Below, piece after piece: positions 54,702 through 64,000 of a stretch of 64,000 bases of DNA; the stretch's first letter is position 1; every line of letters begins with the position of its first letter. The stretch covers positions 4,543,501-4,607,500 of the forward strand of contig NC_064011.1 of the NCBI RefSeq assembly GCF_932276165.1. Direction: 5' to 3'. Source of the DNA: Plutella xylostella. Lineage: Eukaryota > Arthropoda > Insecta > Lepidoptera > Plutellidae. The notes under the pieces are model-generated. The model made no database searches and had not been told where the DNA came from. It worked only from the letters and a program-made list of their open reading frames with translations. The position numbers and the translations under genes were made by a program.

Positions 54702-56140
54702 TTCAGAAAAACATCACAATACAACATAGTTTTATTACTTACTTCTTTGCAATATAATAACTTTAAGACAAAAACTTGGCAATGTTATGATCAAATAAGC
54801 TATTAAACGAACTTAGTCGTTCTTCCGAGGATCAACAAACCAAATGGCAGCACAAATCTAGCAAACTCAAAAACGTTCTTGTTTACTTTTCACATATAAC
54901 GCCATCTAGAGTTGAAATGTCACAACTATTCGTCCTATGCCGACCTCGCGTTTCTTGCAGTCCACACTAGATGGCGTATCGCAATATGTATATTAAATTT
55001 TAAACATTATTGTACAAACTTGTATCAAACTGAACAACTTCTGAGTTTTATTCTTGTAGTTAAGTATATAGAATACGGCAGTTTTTCATATTTTGTTAAG
55101 TTATTGTATAAACAATATTAACATAGTGTAGGTTTATTATTTCCTATTAGTTACCTAAGAGGTACTTTGGGGAAAAATGAGTTAGGTATAGCAGCATTAA
55201 CCAACAATAAAATTCTTGTTCTCAACTTATATTTGTTTTATTTGTTATGATCTAAGAAACATCTGCATATTTCAACATCGCTGCAGTTGGAGATTTTGTC
55301 TGATTTTGTCTAAAACGTAGTGTTCTTTTCTCTATGATTTTGTCTACCCCTAACCATAGACTAATATTCTACTTTATGCCCCTTACCAAGCCCTTACCCC
55401 ATTCATAACTGGTGGGTAATGGCAGTGAAGAATGTCCATGCAACTAAGGGATTATTTATTTGTGGCATTACTTGAGAATCCTGCAAGTAGGTATGTCACA
55501 ACTTTTATGTAAGTAGGTATATGAAAATTGAAGGTTTTTTTTTAATACATTAACTTTGTGTAGTCAGCGCTTTCCAAGGAACAAAGTATTTCTCTAACGA
55601 GAAGGTGCCTTCATTCTTTTGTATAGCTTGGCAAGAATTAGTAGAGAGAGAGAGAGTGGTAGTATGCAACTTTTCTTTATGCATAGTACATACATATGGC
55701 CAACTTGGTAAGCGACTTTTCTCATTATATTTTAAGGCGTGAGTAGGGCTGCCAGCCCAAAACAAAAATAGTATCTATACTTTTCTAAATATTCGGCAGC
55801 AAGAAGCCCAAAGGCGGCTTTGAGATAAAGCCATGGTCTTTTTTGCATGACTTGAAATCTCACTGAAATACATTACATAATTTAATGTTGCTTTCGACTA
55901 CTTAATCCCTCAGAATATTAACAGTTTCGCTTCTTATTACGGTTAAGTTGAGGTTTTTGCGCCAACTGGAACGCACATACAATCATTCACTCATTCATTC
56001 ACCAATTTTTCGGCGTCCACATTTCGTTCGTTCATTGATTTCAGTCCGTTCGCGACCGCCATCCGCGTTGGTGGTGTACAACTTTGTTTCTTCGATAGAA
56101 CGCGTTATTGTGTGATTTGTGTTTTGTTTAGTGGTGCACG
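54702..56140. other. 3' UTR of Fdx2, spacer and upstream region of the next gene
   Basis: AATAAA at 55206-55211 could end Fdx2. From about 55960 the DNA becomes less AT-rich with CATTCATTCA runs and CpGs, consistent with a 5' UTR. No other gene seen. Confidence 0.45.
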
Positions 56141-56203
56141 ATGGCTTACAACGGTAGTGGTGGCAAGAGACTCTGCACTGGAACCGACCTCGACGTTGAA
56201 AGG
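56141..56203 (+). CDS. Probable first coding exon of an unidentified gene
   Basis: ATG at 56141 opens MAYNGSGGKRLCTGTDLDVE plus Arg, 21 codons ending exactly at AGG with a strong donor GTGAGC in phase 0. The 180 bases upstream are CpG-rich and look like a promoter and 5' UTR. No downstream exon was recognised within the next 3.4 kb, so the first intron is long. I cannot name the protein from 21 residues. An ordinary chance ATG is possible, but the codon and splice context argues for a real exon. Confidence 0.5.
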
Positions 56204-59200
56204 GTGAGCAGGATACATTTCATCAACATTACCGAACTTATATCTACTCTATCTACATTCGTTTGAAGATGGCCGAGTTTTGTCAATTTTTGCTTCATGT
56301 TTTACGTATTCCGCCGCCTAACAGGTTAGCTACACGTCCACTCTATCCTCAGAATATATCTAGACGGCTTAGCAATTTCAAAATGTTGATTTACACGTCG
56401 TTGGACCGATGCCCCACGTTTCAATGTTGATTTTGTAGATTTTGAGGTTACAAAATGTTGTAGGTGCCTACAACTCTTATTATGAATTGTTTGCGGTACG
56501 TAGGGACTGATAAGTCTTATCCGTGCACTTTCCTTTGCTTGCATGCAATAAAAATTGGTTATCAGGTGTTAACAAGTAACTTTCTACGATCATTGTAAAC
56601 ATTGCAATATTACCTAGTTACCTAGTTAATCATAATACTTACCAGGGGACCTTTAAATTTTTGTAAAGACTTCAATATTTCCAACGTGTTCTTGGTATTT
56701 CGTCCTGACTAAAATAACATCAGTCGACCCAGTCAGGCGGTTGTCAATTATTCTGATTGACATGTCATTAGTGCATAGCCCACCGGTCTTTTTAACTAAA
56801 ACAATGCGATGCCATCCCAGTGCCAACTTTCCTGGAGTATGATGGATTTAGCGCTTATTTTTAACTGTTTGAAAATATGTATCGGCTTAGGTATTTAGAA
56901 TATTTGGCAAAGGGTACACGGTTCACTGACCTCTGTAAATAAAAGCTTACGGTCTGATTCAAGTTTAATTAATTATGTAATTTAATTCTATTATGTGTAT
57001 CATAGTTCTTCAAGGACCCAGTGGTAACAGAATATTATTATATTTACGTACCTTCCACGTTAAATGAACCTAGGACTCTCGTTCTTACGTATAGAGAGTA
57101 GAGTAGTACAGTCGAGACAATTTCAATAAGACTAAACATAAAAGTCAAGCTAAGAGTAAATGTGTCAATGCACATTGCACATAGTGTGCATTCCTTAACA
57201 AGGTATGTACACATTACTCCAAGTGTCCAAACTGTATAAGAAATCTCCTTATTTACCTGCTAATTACTCTAAGATAACTGGGGCCCTATCACAAAGTCAA
57301 TACATAGAACAATCATTCAAAGAAAATACAACAATTACGAATTAATTCATTGGAAGGGGACCCGTGCCCCAGCAGTGGGGACGTGATGGGTCGTGATGAA
57401 ATTCACTACATTTTGAATCCGAAAATGAATGATTGACAAAACAAATTGTCGGTACACTCACCTAAATATTCTCACTACTACTAATCTACAAGTAGACTGA
57501 CTGATCCACCCATAGATGGGTATAAATAAACAGATTACTCGATTAGGTTTGATCTAATTTGTATAATAAAGGATAAGACTGTACTTAATATCTACAACAG
57601 AGGATAATTCTAAATAGGATAGGTAATGTTTATAAAGCGAAACCCATACTATTGCTGAACCAGCAAAAGTATTAAATGTAAATAAAATAATATAATCTAC
57701 TTAATTTATTCGTCGCTGGCTAAAGTTCCTTTCAATTATTTGAGTTTATGATTTATCTGATTGATTTGTTGTTGCGGATAATCTGAGCTGATATTGCTTT
57801 TCTTGTAAAAGTAGATAGCTGATAAATTGTTTACAATTTCCTCCAAAGTAAATATAAGTGATACTTTAAAACTTACTAAAAAAGCTTACGATCTGTCAAC
57901 AAAAACTATTTGATTACAAATCTTAGGCTTAGAACATCTATTTAAAAACTGTGTTTCAATGTCCGTTTAACCTAGCTATGCTATCCAAACTATTTTCTTG
58001 TAAGGTAAACAGATAATATAAAACTTCTTTTATATTATTATTTTTTCACTAAAACCACGAAAATCATAATTAATCTATTCTTATCTAACCCTAGAATGAA
58101 CACCTATTTATGAGTACTACGATGAACCTATACATAAATAAAATAAATGTAGATCATTAACTTCTTGTAAGTAATTGTACTGAAGAATGCCAACGTGAAA
58201 TTGCATACGTAACTTCCTTGTAACAGTAGATAGTTAATTACTTATGTACGTACAAGTATATAATGTTCTATTGTTCATTAGTGATAGCGATATAAAAGTT
58301 TCTAGATACATTCTACATCTAAGTTGTTCACTACTTAAGTACTTATCCCCTTTTTTTTACTTTGTCATGCACTTATTAGGTAAAAATTTTGGAGCTAATG
58401 ATTTCTTTTTGGTTCAAAACAAGATATAGAACAGAGCCGAAAAATTACCGATTTAATTCACTCTTGTATAAGTATCTGGGTTGCAAATATCTAACTGTTG
58501 TTATCTAGGTCCATTACGTTTTAAGTACTTTTTAAGGATGATCGTTATAGTAGCTTTGACACGCATTGCTAGACTATCGATGTAATTTCAATTAATTAAT
58601 GGCTCAAAAGCAAGGTCGACAACTCTAGCCGGCTTAAAAACTCCCGTCACCAAACAATATAGGCTCGCACGCATTAGAAAAAACAAATTTTATTATCCAA
58701 ACGCCATGCTAAACGGTTTAGACGAGTACTAAAATTTTCACAAAAATTTCCGAACGCAGCTGTCGTCATAAGTTTTGATCAGAAACTGACGCGGCGTGAC
58801 AGAATTAAAAATAAAAAGTTTTTTTTTAAAGACGCGCGCCCGTCAAACGGCCTGGGTCGCGAGTTGAGACTCTTTGGACAATAAACTCTGTGATTTAATA
58901 CTGGCACGTGGCGCATAGTCGGCCTTTTTGTTTTTAAATACTCTATGATAACGATTGTCTTTTGATAGATTAATTGACTCCTTTCATTTGGCATGCGAGG
59001 AAGGCGACATCAAAGAGTTGTCAATTAATACAATTAGTTTTCCGCGCTCCAGATTATAGCGTAAAATCTATAAATGTATTCAAAGTGACATTTACGGTTT
59101 TCGGTGTTATATTTGCTCGTTGAAATAATGTATTTTATTATCCGGAACGAATGTTTGCCTGTGATTTTATGGATGCCAATCTGTTTTGTATTAGGTATGC

Positions 59201-59637
59201 ATCCAATTAGAATTGAAGTGTGAAATAAATAAGTCCATAGGTAAAAACGTACATTAACTAACTTTCGTATGAAAATTTAAGACTGATAATCATAGATCAT
59301 TAGATATTAAATTCACATTTGAATAACATCAAACCGAAATGTACAAAGTTAGAAGATAAGTCGATTTAATATTGGAATGTAAATGAAAGAAGGAGTTTGC
59401 ATAACATCTGCTGTAGAAGTTTGAAAAAGTTTTGTGTTTGATAGCGTTGTCTCAATTATTTATAACATTAATAATATCGAATGGGGAAGAAAACCAAGTG
59501 AAACTTTGGCAGCACAATCGAGTGTGGCTTTCTAATTCTGACCAATTACATTGTTTGGGAAAAAAATGGCGACTGAACCAACCAATTAGAACTGGGGAAT
59601 TATGCACAGTCGCCTAAGGCGCCATCTGTAGTTAGCT
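56204..59637. other. Probable long first intron, no gene seen
   Basis: AT-rich DNA. A fragment of repeat family C (GTGCCCCAGCAGTGGGGACG) lies at 57342-57402. A minus-strand frame at 58779-58994 has no family features. Nothing else was assigned. Confidence 0.45.
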
Positions 59638-62156
59638 TTTAGTTTTTCTCCCCATTACTCAGACACATACACTTTCATAAGTGATGCACATGGGTGTAGG
59701 CGATGGTTAGACCACTGTCTGGTCACAAATGTTGCGTACAACTGTATTCGAAAAGTTAGTGTAAGATATGATGTTTCATGGTCTGATCATTTCCCGCTTA
59801 TGATAGACTGTGATTTTGATGTACTGCCTCCTAAAACTGTTGAACCCCCTTTGTTACCGAGTAGGGTCATCTGGGGAATCAGAGACACTGAGCAAATAGG
59901 TATATATAGTGAGATGTGCCATAATAGACTAAGAGAAATATATTTTCCAGATGACCTAAGACAATGTAGTGATAAGATCTGTGATAATGTTAAACATAAG
60001 TTAGTTATAGAAAAAATGTATAAACAGATTGTTAACATATTAAGTGAGGCTGCAATTTCTAGTCACACGGGCTGTATTAATTTAAAAAGGACAAAACGAT
60101 ACATAACTGGCTGGAACAAGCACGTTAAAGACGCTCACAGTGAGGCTAGGCTTAGATTTAATATGTGGGTATTACATAATAGACCGCCTTGCGGCGAAAT
60201 TTATGACAACATGAGGCAGTCTAGGGCTATATTTAAGAGTAAACTCAAGTGGTGTCAAAATAACGAAGACAAAATAAAAATGGACATAATTGCAACCAAT
60301 CATGATGCTAAAAACTTCGGGAATTTTTGGAAATTAACCCACAAATGTAGCCCTAGGCTGAACCAGCCGGTTAGTGTTGAAGGTCTGACTGAAAAATCTG
60401 CAATAGCTGACCTGTTTAAACAGCAGTTTAGAGTAGACCCTGGCAGTGTTCCACCTCGGGCCGCGTCAGACGCTCCGACTCGTAATATTTGTTCCGGTGA
60501 GACCCATATTTGCTTTACGGCTAAACAAGTCACGGAGGCCATCAAAAACATAAAGCCTGGGAAGTCACCTGGTCACGACAGTCTGAGTGTTGAGCATCTG
60601 CGGTATGCAGGTGTGCACCTACCCAGGGTACTGACAATGCTATTTAATTTCTGTGTAGGGCACTCATATCTGCTGGAGGACCTGATGCGTACTATTGTTG
60701 TACCCATTGTCAAGAATCGGACGGGAGATGTGTCCGATAAGACGAACTATAGACCCATATCACTTGCTACCGTGGTTGCTAAAGTGTTGGACAGTTTACT
60801 AGATGGGCACCTCGAGAGCCACTTACATCTACATGATGCCCAGTTCGGTTTTAGAAGTGGTTTATCGACAGAGAGTGCCATCCTGTCTCTTAAGCAAACT
60901 GTCCGGTACTACACGGATAGGAAGACACCCATCTATGCGTGTTTTCTTGATCTGTCAAAAGCGTTTGACCTGGTGCAGTACAATATCCTCTGGGAAAAAA
61001 TGTTGCAGGACACAGACATCCCTGTTGAACTGATTTCTGTGTTTAAATACTGGTATGAGAATCAGACCAACTCAGTCAAATGGGCTAATACCCAGTCCGA
61101 GACGTATAGATTGGATTGCGGTGTGAGACAAGGTGGACTGACGTCCCCGAAGCTTTTCAATCTGTACGTCAACAGGCTGATTGTTGAACTCAGCAGCACC
61201 AAATTGGGTTGCTCGATTGATGGCCAAATGATAAACAACATCAGCTATGCCGATGACATGGTGCTGCTGAGTCCATCGATCGCTGCCCTTAGACGGCTCC
61301 TGGGTATCTGTGAACGGTATGCTGAGAAACACGGACTGAGGTATAACTCTAGTAAGAGCGAGTACATGATTTTTAAATCAGGCCAAAAACTTCCCTCGCA
61401 CGTACCTCCCGTCACCTTATGTGGTAGACCACTTGCTAGAGTGTACAAATTTAAATACCTCGGTCACGTGCTCACTGAGGATCTTTCGGATGACCTGGAC
61501 ATGGACAGGGAGCGTAGGGCGCTGGCGGTCCGATGTAATATGCTGGCCCGAAGGTTCGCACGATGTTCGACTTCGGTCAAAATTACTTTGTTTAGGGCAT
61601 ATTGTCAGTCCTTTTACTCGTGCGCCCTTTGGATCAGATATACGCAGAAGGCCTTTAGCGCGCTACGCGTCCAGTACAATAATGCATTCAGGGTGATGCT
61701 GGGGCTGCCTCGATTCTGTAGTGCATCAGGTATGTTTGTGGAGGCACGCGTGGACGGATTTCACGCTATTGTGCGCAAACGCATTGCATCACTGATGTGC
61801 AGGTTTCGTGGTAGCCCGAACAGCATCCTGTCTACTCTGGCAGATAAAATTGACAGCCCATTTGCTAGACACTGGGTGGGTGTACATGTGTGTAAATAGG
61901 TCTAAATCTTGTCACATCTTTTGTTTGTTTTTATTTTATTTTTTATTTTATTTTTGTTTTTTGTTTGCCTATCTTTTTTACTTGCATGCCTTTTGTAATT
62001 ATTAGTTTATATATGTTTAGGTGTAGGTATTTAGTTAGTTTTTAATATTTTTATGTTTTTTTTTTTTAAATTACTATTATTATTTTTTGTAAAGTGTGTG
62101 TTTTTATATGGATCTTGATATCCGAAATAAAGAATTATTATTATTATTATTATGTT
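59638..62156 (+). mobile_element. 5'-truncated LINE with intact reverse transcriptase frame
   Basis: From 59638 one frame stays open to TAG at 61899. It starts inside the endonuclease (SDAHGCRRWLDHCLV, VSWSDHFPL, the end of an APE-type domain). It then has all main polymerase blocks: PGKSPGHDSL, NYRPISLATV, AQFGFRSGLSTESAI, CFLDLSKAFD, CGVRQGGLTSPKLF and YADDMVLLS. The thumb and C-terminus follow. The catalytic Asp of FLDLSKAFD and both Asp of YADD are present. The clade is CR1/L2/Jockey group; the exact family is uncertain. The 3' UTR ends with AATAAAGAA and a (TTA)n tail at 62135-62154. The front endonuclease is missing, so it cannot move on its own. Confidence 0.95.
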
Positions 62157-62900
62157 GTGTCGTTACCATCTCGGGACCATGGGGTCCCGGACATTTGGAA
62201 GGCGTGCATGGGGCCGAAGCCAACATGTAGAGGCCCTTTTGACAACATTAATCTATATGAAATGTGACACTAACCGACGATTTTCCCTGTGAAAACTATA
62301 GAAGTGAACCCAAGGAAAATCCCCGGTTAGTGCAGGACTATTGTAGGATATGGAGAAAACTAATACAGGGTTATGGAATGGGGTGCTAAATGGACTGGGT
62401 ATCTGGGACTATGGAAGGACTATGGCCCCTGCCTGGACCTATATGTTTCACATACGGATAAAAAGGCAGGGGGTGACTCGCACACACATTAAATGGGCCC
62501 CCCAAAACAGTCGCTAGCACATTACAGTGACGTAGCAACAAGGGGGCAACATGGCATGAGGTGCTGAGGGTGGAGAGGTATACCAAGGCTCTCAGAGCAA
62601 TCGCGGATGCCGGTCAAGACCCCTACAAGCACTTACTGGATATACTTCCTTCCTCCGAGCATTTCTGCTCTAGCGGTACACCACTCAAGCCAACCAATGA
62701 AGGCAAGCAAGAGGTGGGAGATCCTGTTCCTCGTCAGTGTTCACTCTGGACAACCAATAAAGGCAAGCCAGAGATGAGGAACAGGGGTTCTCCCCGGCAT
62801 CGGGTGGGTGGGGTCGCTAATGCCCAACAGCTCGCCACAAGCTGCCCTGCCGCTTGCCACAAGCTGCCCTGCCGCTTTATTATTATTATTATTATTATAT
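62157..62900 (+). repeat. Second retroelement 3' part with (TTA)n tail
   Basis: A GC-richer block directly follows the LINE tail and itself ends in a (TTA)n run at 62877-62897. It includes GCCACAAGCTGCCCTGCCGC, present twice, and the repeated AACCAATGAAGGCAAGC/AACCAATAAAGGCAAGC. No polymerase motif was recognised, so it is probably a 3' UTR of another LINE or a LINE-mobilised sequence. No other copy is in the window. Confidence 0.5.
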
Positions 62901-63300
62901 TGATCAACCAAATACATACAGCCACATAAATAACTATAATACGTAACCTGGTTAAACTCACTCACTACCTTTTATTCATTACATTGTCCTATGAATCTGA
63001 CCGCCGTAGTCGCCGTACCTATAACTATTGAAACCCAATTTTTAGCTAGATTTTTTTTTATGTTTCAATAACTTCCTGCACCATTAAACTCCCTTCCGAA
63101 TACCAATACCAACCTACATACAATATAAAATATATGCAATGTAGTGTTGTATAAAAAACACTGGCACAAAACCGAACCGATTGTTTCTTTTTACGAACTG
63201 TCAAACGGAGCTGTCAAACGATGACGTTTCCTATCCGTGAGTCACTCGCGAGAATGCCAAGGAGGCGTTAGCATTCGCTTGTCTATGCCAATGGATGCGT
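62901..63300. other. Spacer, nothing assigned
   Basis: AT-rich to 63180, then less so with ACTGTCAAACGGAGCTGTCA. No gene. Confidence 0.4.
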
Positions 63301-63370
63301 GCTTCTGATTGGTCCGTTTGAATTACGTCACAGAGTATTATAAACGCCCAGCTGATATTTGGAACAGTGA
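63301..63370 (+). promoter_or_regulatory. Candidate TATA promoter
   Basis: ATTGG (inverse CCAAT) at 63308-63312, a CRE-like TACGTCA near 63324, TATAAA at 63339-63344 and ACAGT (arthropod initiator-like) at 63364-63368. The TATA-to-initiator distance is about 27 bases. Another CCAAT lies near 63285. The ordered set is promoter-like. The transcript would run towards the window end. Confidence 0.4.
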
Positions 63371-64000
63371 CGCGTTGTGTAGTAGCGATAGATGCATGTT
63401 GGTGTTAAGATTTTTTTAAGTTAAAATAATGTAAATTGAAGTTAAAGATTTTTATATCGTTCTTTGTAACTGGCTAGGCTTGCAGATTTTCATAAATATA
63501 AAATGTAACCGTACAAAAGGGACTATGGCTAAAAGCATTATCTACCAGCCAACCTACAGGAGGTACAGGAAAACCAGTGAAAACCTAAGAGAATAGAAAA
63601 AGCTATTTAAATTGTTAGAGTCAACATCTAAGGTTTTAGTTTGCTGCGGGGTTACCACCACCAGACATTTGCAATGAACTATATGTCAGATGTTTGACAG
63701 ATAAGCGAGCGATTTGCTGCTTAACGATTAGACGCTATTGGTACGGTAACTGTACGCTTCTGCACTAAGCCTATACTGTACTAAGGAATGTATATTTCCT
63801 AGAAAACTTTATGAATCCCCTAAGAGAATAGCAAAGCGGAACTAATGGGAATTCTTGTCGTCTCCCGGTCGGTAATGTTCGCTTACATGACCTGGTTCAG
63901 AAAGGGCGAATTCGCCGCGATTCTCTCGTGCGATTTACGCGCGACCGTTGCGTCCACAAGGTGCGTACCAACGCGCGAGATTTGAGGAGGAATTCAGTAG
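63371..64000. other. Window end, possible 5' exon
   Basis: 63835-63981 is CpG-rich with an ATG frame (MGILVVSRSVMFAYMTWF...) and a GTGCGT donor-like site after CCACAAG at 63960. I cannot decide whether it codes. The patch at 63535-63565 is a repeat shared with 46740-46760. Confidence 0.3.

Noticed and set aside
58779..58994. 71-codon minus-strand frame
   Set aside because: No family features, no splice or start context; chance.

Overview
The window is nuclear DNA of a moth or butterfly (Lepidoptera), most likely a macro-moth. It is AT-rich, with intron-bearing genes, ommochrome-binding-protein-like genes (a lepidopteran family), Lep1 Helitrons and tRNA-headed SINE families. The species call is inference; the order is well supported.

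Layout. 0-4 kb: two tandem genes for secreted ommochrome-binding-protein-like propellers (4-855, 3057-3947). 5.6 kb: one tRNA-Pro(AGG) gene. 6-20 kb: no confident protein gene, one possible orphan last exon (7690-8050), and a mosaic of SINEs, MITEs, a Helitron, LINE tails and two 21-bp-phased arrays of a CACGGCAATGAA motif. 21-25 kb: a resilin-like cuticle gene that can end in two ways, by splicing to an RR chitin-binding exon or by reading through the splice donor into a long SYGVPQT-repeat tail with its own poly(A) signal. 29.8-42.7 kb: a ten-exon Fbxo28 gene on the minus strand, rebuilt here with consistent splice phases (420 aa). Its introns hold decayed copies of its own exons 3 and 4, a 28-copy minisatellite that starts at a splice donor, a 9-bp-TSD transposon and a long hairpin. 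43-48 kb: non-coding DNA, a TIR element and LINE relics. 48.4-51.9 kb: a three-exon C2H2 zinc-finger gene on the minus strand, head-to-head with Fdx2 (52.8-54.7 kb, five exons, mitochondrial ferredoxin-2). 56.1 kb: a probable first coding exon of an unidentified gene. 59.6-62.9 kb: a 5'-truncated LINE with an intact reverse transcriptase frame, followed by a second retroelement tail. 63.3 kb: a candidate core promoter facing the window end.

The genes do not form one pathway. Fbxo28 (ubiquitin ligase adaptor), the zinc-finger protein (DNA binding) and Fdx2 (Fe-S cluster assembly) are housekeeping-type genes. The ommochrome-binding-like and resilin-like genes are secreted, lineage-specific products. 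Most of the remaining sequence is transposon-derived, and the most unusual structures are the exon duplications and repeats inside Fbxo28, the two-ended resilin-like gene, and the phased motif arrays.
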